Shown: in pieces, positions 30,673 through 40,900 of the stretch | How positions within the stretch are numbered: position 1 is the first letter of the stretch | How the letters are laid out: each line of letters begins with the position of its first letter | Source of the DNA: Mesostigma viride | Taxonomy: Eukaryota > Streptophyta > Mesostigmatophyceae > Mesostigmatales > Mesostigmataceae | Length of the DNA stretch: 45,068 bases | NCBI GenBank assembly: GCA_009746045.1 | Contig: RPFO01000114.1 | Location: 1,312,176-1,357,243 of the forward strand | Direction of reading: 5' to 3' | Translations under genes and position numbers: made by a program | The notes under the pieces: generated by a model | The model's database searches: none | Told to the model about the DNA's origin: nothing | Seen by the model: only the letters and a program-made list of their open reading frames with translations

Positions 30673-30985
30673 GCCTTTGTTGAGTGGATAGGTGGGTAAG
30701 TTCTACTTGCGCACTGAACGTACGTCAGAATTTTACGTGAATGTTACGCTAGCTGGCGTTGGCATGCCGGTGGGATACCGAACGCGGAATATCGTCCCAC
30801 TGCTGTGCTGTGGTGATTCATCAGCATTACGAGCATGCGCTCTCACATGCAAGCAACGGCCATTATTTTCACTGATTGCGTAGACATTGCCTTCCAATTC
30901 ATTTTTTTCCCCTTATAGACACCATCAGGTCATGGTTATGACGATGTTGCAGGGGTTATTACGAGCAGTCAAGTAGACGAAGTCG
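29518..30985. other. Intergenic block upstream of SEC1
   Basis: Lower GC than the genes. It should contain the SEC1 promoter just above 29517; no TATA-like box is convincing. A 60-codon ORF at 29665-29847 (plus, MASNRAVTSSEASPIDLILL...) is divergent from SEC1 and unrecognised; it may be chance. The block also holds the 218-bp duplication and (CAA)n tracts listed separately. Confidence 0.4.
29986..30672 (+). repeat. 218-bp tandem duplication bounded by (CAA)n tracts
   Basis: AGTGCCGTAAGCGGAACCGC begins at 30023, 30241 and 30459, exactly 218 bp apart. The first two copies are complete and apparently identical; the third stops after ~25 bp. (CAA)n lies immediately before copy 1 (29986-30022) and immediately after the truncated third copy (30483-30508), with another tract at 30623-30672. 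Each full copy contains AGTTCAAACCC, which fits a tRNA B box, but I found no convincing A box upstream. Confidence 0.9.
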
Positions 30986-31357
30986 TTACTCTTGCAATTG
31001 CCACATGGTCCTGCAAATCGGAGTAAAATTTCTTCCTACTGATGTGCATATTGGATCTAAAATTGATACAGCGATCAGTTTCTGAATATCCAGAAATTTT
31101 TCGTGTGCCCAATATTCGCATGTAGAGTTGACGAGGTCGCAGGCTTCCAAACGAAAATATTTTTGTTCAGTCACTTTGAGCTGAGATAAAAATGCTACCA
31201 ACAGCCTCCCTGAACCGTGGTCGGCATCAATACAGAAGCTATGCCTTTCTTCCTCATTACTTCCGGCGAATAGTGAAGGTAAGATGACTGCGTGCCATGC
31301 ACTCTGTGGGTCTTGAGCCTCCGTGAGCGTAGGAGCAGCGGACTCGGGTGTGCTCAT
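30986..31357 (-). CDS. Hypothetical protein, 123 residues
   Basis: A single open frame from ATG at 31357 (MSTPESAAPTLTEAQDPQ) to TAG at 30986. Composition is balanced and protein-like, with no low complexity: WHAVILPSLFAGSNEEERHS, then LLVAFLSQLKVTEQKYFRLE and LIAVSILDPICTSVG. I do not recognise a family. Its start codon is only 43 bp from the proposed UNC-50 start on the other strand, which leaves little room for two 5' UTRs. Either one start is wrong or this is a chance ORF. It could also be one exon of a longer gene. Confidence 0.35.
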   Translation of the reverse strand: MSTPESAAPTLTEAQDPQSAWHAVILPSLFAGSNEEERHSFCIDADHGSGRLLVAFLSQLKVTEQKYFRLEACDLVNSTCEYWAHEKFLDIQKLIAVSILDPICTSVGRNFTPICRTMWQLQE

Positions 31358-31400
31358 GGTTGCGGAAACTTTGGATTGTCATCTGCTAGACCATACCATC

Positions 31401-34400
31401 ATGACGACGCCTCCCATGACTTCATTTAGGTGCCTGTGCCTGTCGGCTGATACTCTTTTGCACCTTGTAAGATGTTGCTTTTGCTCGTGATTGTAAGCAC
31501 CTTCTCGTTTCCGTTCCTCCAGCCTGTCTGGCCTCCCTGCCTCCCTCGTACACACCCCGGCCCACCCGCTTGCCTGCCTCCCTCTCTCGTCCCGCCCCTC
31601 GTCCAGCCTTCCCCGCTGCCCTACCCGCACCCCCTCTTCGTTGTTTCTCTCCTTTCCGCATCCTCCTTCCTGCATTACCCCCTTTCTTCATGTACCACCT
31701 GCACTCCTCCCACTCCCTCTGTGCCACTGTCACTGTCCTTGCTCCTCCCTCTCGCCATCTCATGCTCTGTGTTTCATGCTTCATGCTGCCACCTGCCCCA
31801 TCCCCCTCCCATCCCCCAGTGGCGCCAAATGGACGTGGAGTACACCTTCTGGCAGATGCTCTACCTGTGCGTCGCGCCTAAGACTGTGTGAGTGCACGCT
31901 TGTGTAGCGCATGCTTGCGCGGCCCAACTGAGGGCCCATGCTGCCTGTTATGTGCGTGCAGCAACGCGTGTTTGGCAGTCGCATGCCCTGGGTAAACGGG
32001 TGTGGCTGTCTTCTCCTGCGCTTAGACGGACATGTGTCCGAATGCTGCACGTGAAGCGAGCACTGCGCGCCCTGCAGTGCTTCACCCTGCCACACAGTAC
32101 TCTACCCTCCCACACAGTGCTCTACCCTGCCATGCAGTGCTCTACCCTGCCACGTATTGCTTGCTTCGCCTGCTATGCCCATGAGCGTTTTCATGCATTA
32201 ACACTCGAGCCAGCTCCGTAGCATGTCACCTCTCTAACTCCCTGTGCTCATGACCAGCTGTCTCAACAAACTTGATGCCGCCATCCGCGCACGTAACCTG
32301 CTGCTCGCGCACGTTACCTGTGGCTGTTTCTGATGGCTGGGAACCGCGGGGCCGCCGGACCGGGGCAACCGGTGCCCCTTGCGCGCCGCTGCTGGACAAC
32401 GGCATGGCTGGACGGGGCCCATCGGGGCGGTGCCTGCAGCTACCGCCACACCATGTATCACAAGCGTGAGTGCTTGGCGTGCGCATGGGGCAACATGGGG
32501 CGGGATGCTTGTTGGCTGCCGATGGTGGTTGTGCAGGGGGTGGCCGGTTGGAACATGCGTAGGGTGTGGCTACGGGATGGGCGCGGCTAGGGGATGGGCG
32601 GGTTCGGGGGGGGGGGGGAGGGGGGGGGGGGCTGGGGATGAGACAGGGATGTGCGGGGGGGGGGGGGGGAGGAAAGGATGAGGGAGGGGCGGCTCTGAGA
32701 AGGGTGGTAGCTCGTTGGCAGCTGCGGGACGTCTCCTGCATGTAATTTTGCTTTTGACCTCCCAACGTAGGCGCTTAATCATCTGCTCAACTTGTCGAAT
32801 GGGAGCCCTTGCTGGGTGGCCACCCTCTGCACCATCTGCTCTGTAAGCGCTTTGTTGGAAATGTTTATAAATGTGAACACATGGTTACTAATGCATCGGT
32901 GTGGGCCTCGTCCTATTTCTCTTGTCTACATTCTGTCCTATTTCTCTTGTCTACATTCTGACTGGCCTTCACTCTCATTCTATCACTTTTCTGTCTATTC
33001 TTTTCTATGTTGTTCCAGGGGTTGCTCTCCCCCCCCGGCATATGTTATGCTGGCGTATGTGTTTGATGGCCTATTTGTTGTGCAGGTGCTCACATATTTG
33101 CCATCATTCTCAATGAAAAGTAGTTGTTGTGCCCGCGTGTGTGCTGGCACCTCTACATGTGCATCGGCAGAGACCAAGAACCAGTGGGCACGCTGATCAT
33201 GTTGCTGTATATCGATCTGTTGTGCTGGCGTCTGTATGTGCATCAGAGACCAAGAACCAGTGGGCACGCGACGACCCGGCGTTTGTCGTCATCTGCTGCG
33301 CGTTCGTGGCGATTGCGGCGCTCGCCTTTTGTGCCGCGTGAGTGGCATTATAGTGCCGCGTGAGTGGCGTCTGCCAGCGGCCATAAGCAGTTAGTCCATT
33401 AGCGGCACTAGCGTGCAGTGTGGCACTAGCCTTAAGCACACCCGCGTTGGCGTCCACCTTACTTGCGAAGCAGGTCGCAATCGGCTTACCTCGCCTTGTG
33501 GCATGCGATGGGTGCCCCGTGAGCTGCCTGCTCGACGGTGGACCACCAACCGTAGGACTTGTAGGACTTGAACTGGTACCACCAAAGTGGCACCAGTACA
33601 GTAGAAGGATTAACATTTTACATCGCAGGCGGAGCCATGACGAATGATAATGGGCTGGAGCGGACCATTGGTGTCGATTTGATGGGTTAGGGATGGCACG
33701 CAGATGGCTTAGTTTGTGAACTACTTGGGTCTGGCAGGGTGGTGTTGACACAACCGGCTGCCAGGTGTTGCCATTCTCATCCTGTTATGGCGGAGCGGTG
33801 CGGTTGATGGATACACCATTTTTCGTGGGTTGGTTTAACGTCCGTCCATCGCGCCGTAAGGTCGTTAAACCAGCGCCGTCGCCGCTGGCTTGCGCGCTTC
33901 TCGCCTCGCAGGGTGGTTCGTGTGTGGAAGCTAGCGCGACTCCTGGCCCCACATGCACATGCGCACACATGCACGCACTCAAGGATGGCATGCTTGTGTT
34001 TCCCCTTCCACTGGACGCTAGGGCCATGTGCCGACGCGTGGATGTGCCAACAGAGCATCCCCTCGTAGTTCCAGCTACCTGGTCCCAGGCATGCTGCACG
34101 TTGTGCCTGCCGCTCGTCACCCACGGCTTGCGATCGCTGGGCGCCACGTCATACCAACTCACTGCACGAGGCAAGCGACCTCTCCTAGCCACAAGTATGA
34201 AGCAACCACCCCATGCCTTGCCACTCGGCTGCCATGGGCCCTGCTCACACCATCATCCCTTTCCCTTGATTCTGTCACTCACTGCCCTGCAGGTTTGGTG
34301 AGAGCGTCGGCCGCAGCCTGGTGACTGTGCTTTCGGCCGTGGTGGTGGACTTTCTGCTTATTGGCATACTGCTGTCGACCGCGTGCTGGTAAGGCCCATC

Positions 34401-37400
34401 CCCTCCTCTGTGTGCTGGTAACCTGTAGCTTGGCATGCTGGTAACCTGTAGCTTGGCATGCTGGTAACCTGTAGCTTGGCATGCTGGTAACCTGTAGCTT
34501 GGCATGCTGGTAACCTGTAGCTTGGCATGCTGATAGCCTGCAGCTTGGCATGCTGGTAACCTGTAGCTTGGCATGCTGGTAACCTGTAGCTTGGCATGCT
34601 GGTAACCTGTAGCTTGGCATGCTGGTAACCTGTTGCTTGGCATGCTGGTAACCTGTTGCTTGGCATGCTGGTAACCTGTAGCTTGGCATGCTGGTAACCT
34701 GTTGCTTGGCATGCTGGTAAGATACGGCTTCACGTGGGTGGCTGGATTCCGATCTTTGCAGACGCCCCTCCCCTCCTCTCTTGTCTGTCCTGTGCTCTCT
34801 CGCCGGGTCTCTCCATGTCACTGCTTGCGGTCTCCATGGCCGCATGTTTCCTTTCCCGCTCAACTGGCCGGCGGAAGGGTCGTTGTGGGGATGCCGAGTC
34901 GGCGCGGCCGCAGGCATGCAGTCTGTCTGCCAGTGGCACATTTTCTTGGGCCCATGGCCCCAAACTTGATGGGCGGTGCATGGGACTGGTCCAACATTGC
35001 GATGTCCTTGGTTGCCATTGCACAGGGTTGCCATTGTCCTTACTTGCCGTTGTATGGGCCACGACAAGGATCTGGGACCGTTCGTCCAGGCCAAAACTAC
35101 CTGCGCTTCGACCTGCCACCCTGGGCCAGCGTGCGGTTCCACGTCCCTGCCGTCTGCCTGGCTGCCATCTACGCTTGCTTCCTGCTTGGTCAAAGATGCT
35201 GTACTTGGTTGGTCGTGATGTACGGTGCTTGGTTGATTGTTGTGTGCGGTGCTTGGTTGATTGTTGTGTGATGTGCTTGGTTGATTGATGTGTGCAGTGC
35301 TTGGTTGATTGTTGTGTGCGGTGCTTGGTTGATTGATGTGTGCGGTGCTTGGTTGATTGTTGTGTGATGTGCTTGGTTGATTGTTGTGTACGGTGCTTGG
35401 TTGATTGTTGTGGGATGTGCTTGGTTGATTGTTGTGTGCGGTGCTTGGTTGATTGTTGTGTGCGGTGCTTGGTTGATTGTTGTGTGCGGTGCTTGGTTGA
35501 CTGTTGTGTGGGGTGCTTGGTTGATTGTTGTGTGCGGTGCTTGGTGGATTGTTGTGTGCGGTGCTTGGTTGATTGATGTGTGCGGTGCTTGGTTGATTGT
35601 TGTGTGCGGTGCTTGGTTGATTGTTGTGTGCGGTGCTTGGTTGATTGTTGTGTGCGGTGCTTGGTTGATTGTTGTGTACGGTGCTTGGTTGATTGTTGTG
35701 GGATGTGCTTGGTTGATTGTTGTGTACGGTGCTTGGTTGATTGTTGTGTGCGGTGCTTGGTTGATTGATGTGTGCGGTGCTTGGTTGATTGATGTGTGCG
35801 GTGCTTGGTTGATTGTTGTGTGCGGTGCTTGGTTGATTGTTGTGGGATGTGCTTGGTTGATTGTTGTGTGCGGTGCTTGGTTGATTGTTGTGTGATGTGC
35901 TTGGTTGATTGTTGTGTGCGGTGCTTGGTTGATTGTTGTGTGATGTGCTTGGTTGATTGATGTGTGCGCTGCTTGGTTGATTGTTGTGTGCGGTGCTTGG
36001 TTGATTGTTGTGTGCGGTGCTTGGTTGATTGTTGTGTGCGGTGCTTGGTTGATTGTTGTGTGCGCTGCTTGGTTGATTGTTGTGTGCGCTGCTTGGTTGA
36101 TTGTTGTGTGCGGTGCTTGGTTGATTGTTGTGTGCGGTGCTTGGTTGATTGTTGTGTGCGGTGCTTGGTTGATTGTTGTGTGCGGTGCTTGGTTGACTGA
36201 TGTGTGCGGTGCTTGGTTGATTGTTGTGTGCGGTGCTTGGTTGATTGTTGTGTGCGGTGCTTGGTTGATTGTTGTGTGCGGTGCTTGGTTGATTGTTGTG
36301 TGCGGTGCTTGGTTGATTGTTGTGTGCGGTGCTTGGTTGATTGTTGTGTGCGGTGCTTGGTTGATTGTTGTGTGCGCTGCTTGGTTGATTGTTGTGTGCG
36401 CTGCTTGGTTGATTGTTGTGTGCGGTGCTTGGTTGATTGTTGTGTGCGGTGCTTGGTTGATTGTTGTGTGATGTGCTTGGTTGATTGTTGTGTGCGGTGC
36501 TTGGTTGATTGTTGTGTGCGCTGCTTGGTTGATTGTTGTGTGGGGTGCTAGTTTGACTGAAGAGCTTGTCCCTGATGTATCCCCACGGGCCCACCCCTGG
36601 TCCCTATTTTTCCCCCGGTTGCGAGCTAATCAGCAGGATGTGGATTACTCATGGGCGTGCACGCCATGGTTGGTCCCGCCACCTGTCGCGCCACCTGTCG
36701 CGCCACCTGCAGGTTCCTCTGCAATCGCTACCTGCGCGCGACGGCCGGCAGCGCACACCTGCACACGGTGGAGCAGCGCGTGGAGTGGTGCGTAAACTTG
36801 GACATTGTTTCATGGCCTGCTCATTGCCTCGCTCTGCCCATTGCCTTGGCTACCTGCGCGCTTGTTGGGTGTTGGCGACGAGACAGTATGCTGTCGTTTC
36901 TGGGGGGCGGCGGGCGCCGTTGCTGCGGGCACTTGCCCCTAGTGACCACATGCTTGGGCCCACCACCCAGAGTATCGCTTGTCTAGGCAGCCACCCCTTG
37001 CGGTTGGCAGGATTCCTAGCTTATGAAATACCCCCCAGCCATCCACCGCCCCCGTGCCTGCCCACTGGACCCCCAATACCAACCCTTGCCCGCCCACATG
37101 CCTGCCCTACCGCCGCCCGCTGTGTCGCCTAGTTGCCTGCGGTAATGCAATTCAAGGTTTTGTGGCAGGGCCGGCAGGCTTTGGGCTTGTGGGGGGGATC
37201 CGGTGGACTCGCGCCCCGCAGCCGTGGGCTTGAAGCAGGTGACCACGTCGTGGGCCTGCCAAGGTGGGCCGGAGGGGCGACATCAGGCACAGAGATCGCT
37301 TCGTTAGCATGCCGACATGTGTGAACAGTATTTCCAGGGCACCCTGGGTGTCATGCGTGTGCCACGGTGGCTGGTTTGCCGTTAGCCGCTGCAGTCACCT

Positions 37401-37744
37401 GCGCTGAAGAGGGTGCATGAGGTAGGCGTCTTTGTGGGCTGCCTGTGCTGCGACTGCCACCTGTGTACTCTGTCTAGGGGGGGGCTGCCACTGCCACTGA
37501 TCACCGCCTCGTGTATGGATGCACATGAGGAAGTAACGCGCGCATGCATCTTACACCGTGTCCGTTTCCTTGTCCCCATGCTTGTCCCCATGCTTGTCCC
37601 CATTCTTGTCCACCATTTGACCGCACCCTCGCTGCACACCCCCACTGGTCCCACTTGCCTGCTGGTCTGCGCTGGTTGCCCGCAGGCTGTACGCGTTTGA
37701 CGTGCACTGCAACTCTTACTTCCCGCTCTTCGTCGCGCTTTATG
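31401..37744 (+). CDS. UNC50: UNC-50 family Golgi membrane protein (partial, 3' exons outside)
   Basis: Exons: 31401-31466 (tentative), 31820-31887, 32440-32465 (26-nt microexon), 33247-33337, 34293-34388, 36713-36787, 37686-37744. All junctions are GT-AG and in phase. The joined protein reads WRQMDVEYTFWQMLYLCVAP, KTVYRHTMYHKQTKNQWARD, DPAFVVICCAFVAIAALAFC, then VVDFLLIGILLSTACWFLCN, HTVEQRVEWLYAFDVHCNSY and FPLFVALY. The order and spacing match UNC-50 (plant and animal), whose Q-T-K-x-Q-W-A-R-D-D-P-A-F and VEQRVEW-x-YAFDVHCN blocks are diagnostic. UNC-50 is a multi-pass Golgi protein implicated in receptor trafficking and ARF-GEF recruitment. Two full membrane segments and the start of a third are present; about 95 C-terminal residues are missing. 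Exon 1 (MTTPPMTSF...) rests only on ATG, phase and a GTAAGA donor. Confidence 0.92.
32600..32670. repeat. Poly-G runs in UNC-50 intron 3
   Basis: Several G runs of 10 or more bases separated by one to four bases, on the sense strand, giving G-quadruplex potential. No coding content. Confidence 0.7.
33141..33269 (+). repeat. Duplicated 3' splice site and start of UNC-50 exon 4
   Basis: AGACCAAGAACCAGTGGGCA with its preceding CAG occurs at 33171 and again at 33247, 76 bp apart, with the preceding GTGCTGGC...TGTGCATC also shared. The second copy continues into the conserved RDDPAF codons and is the true exon. The first runs into CGCTGATCATG, so using it as the acceptor would meet a TGA. Confidence 0.9.
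33331..33368 (+). repeat. Duplicated 5' splice site of UNC-50 exon 4
   Basis: GTGCCGC|GTGAGTGGC occurs at 33331-33346 (true exon end at 33337) and at 33353-33368, 22 bp downstream. Both keep the consensus-like GTGAGT. Confidence 0.85.
34389..34722 (+). repeat. 23-bp minisatellite reiterating the UNC-50 exon 5 donor, 13-14 copies
   Basis: The exon ends GCGTGCTG|GTAAGG at 34388. GTGCTG|GTAACC recurs at 34418 and then, as CATGCTG|GTAACC, every 23 bp to a last TGCTG|GTAAGA at 34717. The unit is GTAACCTGTAGCTTGG then CATGCTG. Most units also contain TGTAG, an AG in a possible acceptor context, leaving a 12-base segment between each potential acceptor and the next donor; four units have TGTTG instead. 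Confidence 0.93.
35224..36549 (+). repeat. 24-bp minisatellite, about 56 copies, UNC-50 intron 5
   Basis: Unit GGTGCTTGGTTGATTGTTGT plus GTGC at exact 24-bp spacing from 35224 to 36544, with variants (GATGTGC, CGCTGC, GATTGATG). GT dinucleotides are frequent but AG is absent from the sense-strand unit. Because 24 is divisible by 3 every frame is open (LVDCCVRC, WLIVVCGA; minus QPSTAHNN). The apparent 771-residue minus ORF at 34279-36594 is such an artefact. Confidence 0.95.
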
Positions 37745-37978
37745 GTACGTGTGCCGCTGAGCAAGGCAACGTTTTGGAGGTTGGAGCGCAGTTCCCTATT
37801 CCCGAAGTGTGCGGTCTACTCTTCAGCACATGTGCCCTCCACAGTGGGTGCCATGCGTAAGCCTCGAACGGTCTTGGCGGGCGCTCTACACTTTGTCTAC
37901 CACTTCTCAAGGCAAACATCAAATGGTTGGGTTTTCCTTTCTTGGTCCGCGCGCGGCTGTCATGTGCTTTACCCGCAC

Positions 37979-40900
37979 TCTACTCCCCTATCCGCTACTC
38001 CCCTATCCGCTACTCCCCTATCCGCTGCTCCCCTATCCGCTACTCCCCTATCCGCTACTCCCCTATCCGCTACTCCCCTATCCGCTGCTCCCCTATCCGC
38101 TACTCCCCTATCCGCTGCTCCCCTATCCGCTGCTCCCCTATCCGCTGCTCCCCTATCCGCTGCTCCCCTATCCGCTACTCCCCTATCCGCTGCTCCCCTA
38201 TCCGCTGCTCCCCTATCCGCTGCTCCCCTATCCGCTGCTCCCCTATCCGCTGCTCCCCTATCCGCTGCTCCCCTATCCGCTGCTCCCCTATCCGCTACTC
38301 CCCTATCCGCTACTCCCCTATCCGCTGCTCCCCTATCCGCTACTCCCCTATCCGCTGCTCCCCTATCCGCTGCTCCCCTATCCGCTGCTCCCCTATCCGC
38401 TGCTCCCCTATCCGCTGCTCCCCTATCCGCTGCTCCCCTATCCGCTGCTCCCCTATCCGCTGCTCCCCTATCCACTACTCCCCTATCCGCTGCTCCCCTA
38501 TCCGCTACTCCCCTATCCACTACTCCCCTATCCGCTACTCCCCTATCCGCTACTCCCCTATCCGCTGCTCCCCTATCCACTACTCCCCTATCCACTACTC
38601 CCCTATCCGCTGCTCCCCTATCCGCTGCTCCCCTATCCGCTGCTCCCTATCCGCTACTCCCCTATCCGCTGCTCCCCTATCCACTACTCCCTATCCGCTG
38701 CTCCCCTATCCGCTACTCCCCTATCCACTACTCCCCTATCCGCTACTCCCCTATCCGCTACTCTCCTATCCGCTGCTCCCCTATCCACTACTCCCCTATC
38801 CGCTGCTCCCCTATCCGCTGCTCCCCTATCCGCTGCTCCCCTATCCACTACTCCCCTATCCGCTGCTCCCCTATCCGCTGCTCCCCTATCCGCTACTCCC
38901 CTATCCGCTACTCTCCTATCCGCTGCTCCCCTATCCACTACTCCCCTATCCGCTGCTCCCCTATCCGCTGCTCCCCTATCCGCTACTCCCCTATCCGCTA
39001 CTCCCCTATCCGCTGCTCCCCTATCCGCTACTCCCCTATCCGCTACTCCCCTATCCACTACTCCCCTATCCGCTGCTCCCCTATCCGCTGCTCCCCTATC
39101 CGCTGCTCCCTATCCGCTGCTCCCCTATCCGCTACTCCCCTATCCGCTGCTCCCCTATCCGCTGCTCCCCTATCCGCTACTCCCCTATCCGCTGCTCCCC
39201 TATCCGCTGCTCCCCTATCCGCTGCTCCCCTATCCGCTGCTCCCCTATCCGCTGCTCCCCTATCCGCTGCTCCCCTATCCGCTACTCCCCTATCCGCTGC
39301 TCCCCTATCCGCTGCTCCCCTATCCGCTACTCCCCTATCCGCTACTCCCCTATCCACTACTCCCCTATCCGCTGCTCCCCTATCCACTGCTCCCCTATCC
39401 GCTACTCCCCTATCCGCTGCTCCCCTATCCGCTGCTCCCCTATCCGCTGCTCCCCTATCCACTACTCCCCTATCCGCTACTCCCCTATCCGCTACTCCCC
39501 TATCCGCTGCTCCCCTATCCGCTGCTCCCCTATCCGCTGCTCCCCTATCCGCTGCTCCCCTATCCGCTGCTCCCCTATCCGCTACTCCCCTATCCGCTAC
39601 TCCCCTATCCGCTGCTCCCCTATCCACTACTCCCCTATCCGCTGCTCCCTATCCGCTGCTCCCCTATCCGCTGCTCCCCTATCCGCTACTCCCCTATCCG
39701 CTGCTCCCCTATCCGCTACTCTCCTATCCGCTACTCCCCTATCCGCTACTCCCCTATCCGCTACTCCCCTATCCGCTGCTCCCCTATATGCTGCTCCCCT
39801 ATCCGCTGCTCCCCTATCCGCTACTCCCCTATCCGCTACTCCCTATCCGCTGCTCCCCTATCCGCTGCTCCCCTATCCACTACTCCCCTATCCGCTACTC
39901 CCCTATCCACTACTCTCCTATCCGCTACTCCCCTATCCGCTGCTCCCCTATCCACTACTCCCCTATCCACTACTCCCCTATCCACTACTCCCCTATCCGC
40001 TACTCCCCTATCCGCTACTCCCCTATCCGCTGCTCCCCTATCCGCTGCTCCCCTATCCACTACTCCCCTATCCGCTGCTCCCCTATCCGCTACTCCCCTA
40101 TCCGCTACTCCCCTATCCGCTGCTCCCCTATCCGCTGCTCCCCTATCCACTACTCCCCTATCCACTACTCCCCTATCCACTACTCCCCTATCCACTACTC
40201 CCCTATCCGCTACTCCCCTATCCGCTACTCCCCTATCCGCTGCTCCCCTATCCGCTACTCCCCTATCCACTACTCCCCTATCCGCTGCTCCCCTATCCGC
40301 TGCTCCCCTATCCACTACTCTCCTATCCGCTGCTCCCCTATCCGCTGCTCCCCTATCCGCTGCTCCCCTATCCACTACTCCCCTATCCACTGCTCCCCTA
40401 TCCGCTACTCCCCTATCCGCTGCTCCCCTATCCGCTACTCCCCTATCCGCTACTCCCCTATCCGCTACTCCCCTATCCGCTGCTCCCCTATCCGCTGCTC
40501 CCCTATCCGCTGCTCCCTATCCACTACTCCCTATCCGCTACTCCCCTATCCGCTGCTCCCCTATCCGCTGCTCCCTATCCGCTGCTCCCCTATCCACTAC
40601 TCCCCTATCCGCTGCTCCCCTATCCACTACTCCCCTATCCGCTACTCCCCTATCCGCTGCTCCCCTATCCGCTACTCCCCTATCCGCTGCTCCCCTATCC
40701 GCTACTCCCCTATCCGCTGCTCCCCTATCCGCTACTCCCCTATCCGCTGCTCCCCTATCCGCTGCTCCCCTATCCGCTGCTCCCCTATCCGCTACTCCCC
40801 TATCCGCTACTCCCCTATCCGCTGCTCCCCTATCCGCTGCTCCCCTATCCGCTGCTCCCTATCCACTACTCCCCTATCCGCTACTCCCTATCCGCTGCTC

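Noticed and set aside
35080-35200. Extra UNC-50 exon reading NYLRFDLPPWASVRFH then VPAVCLAAIYACFLLG
   Set aside because: Exons 5 and 6 join directly in the conserved ACWFLCNRYLR sequence, so no exon is needed here. The resemblance to NxYLR is short and probably chance.
34279-36594. 771-residue minus-strand ORF with QPSTAHNN repeats
   Set aside because: Antisense reading of the 24-bp and 23-bp intronic arrays; it has no conserved domain and its ends are intron sequence.
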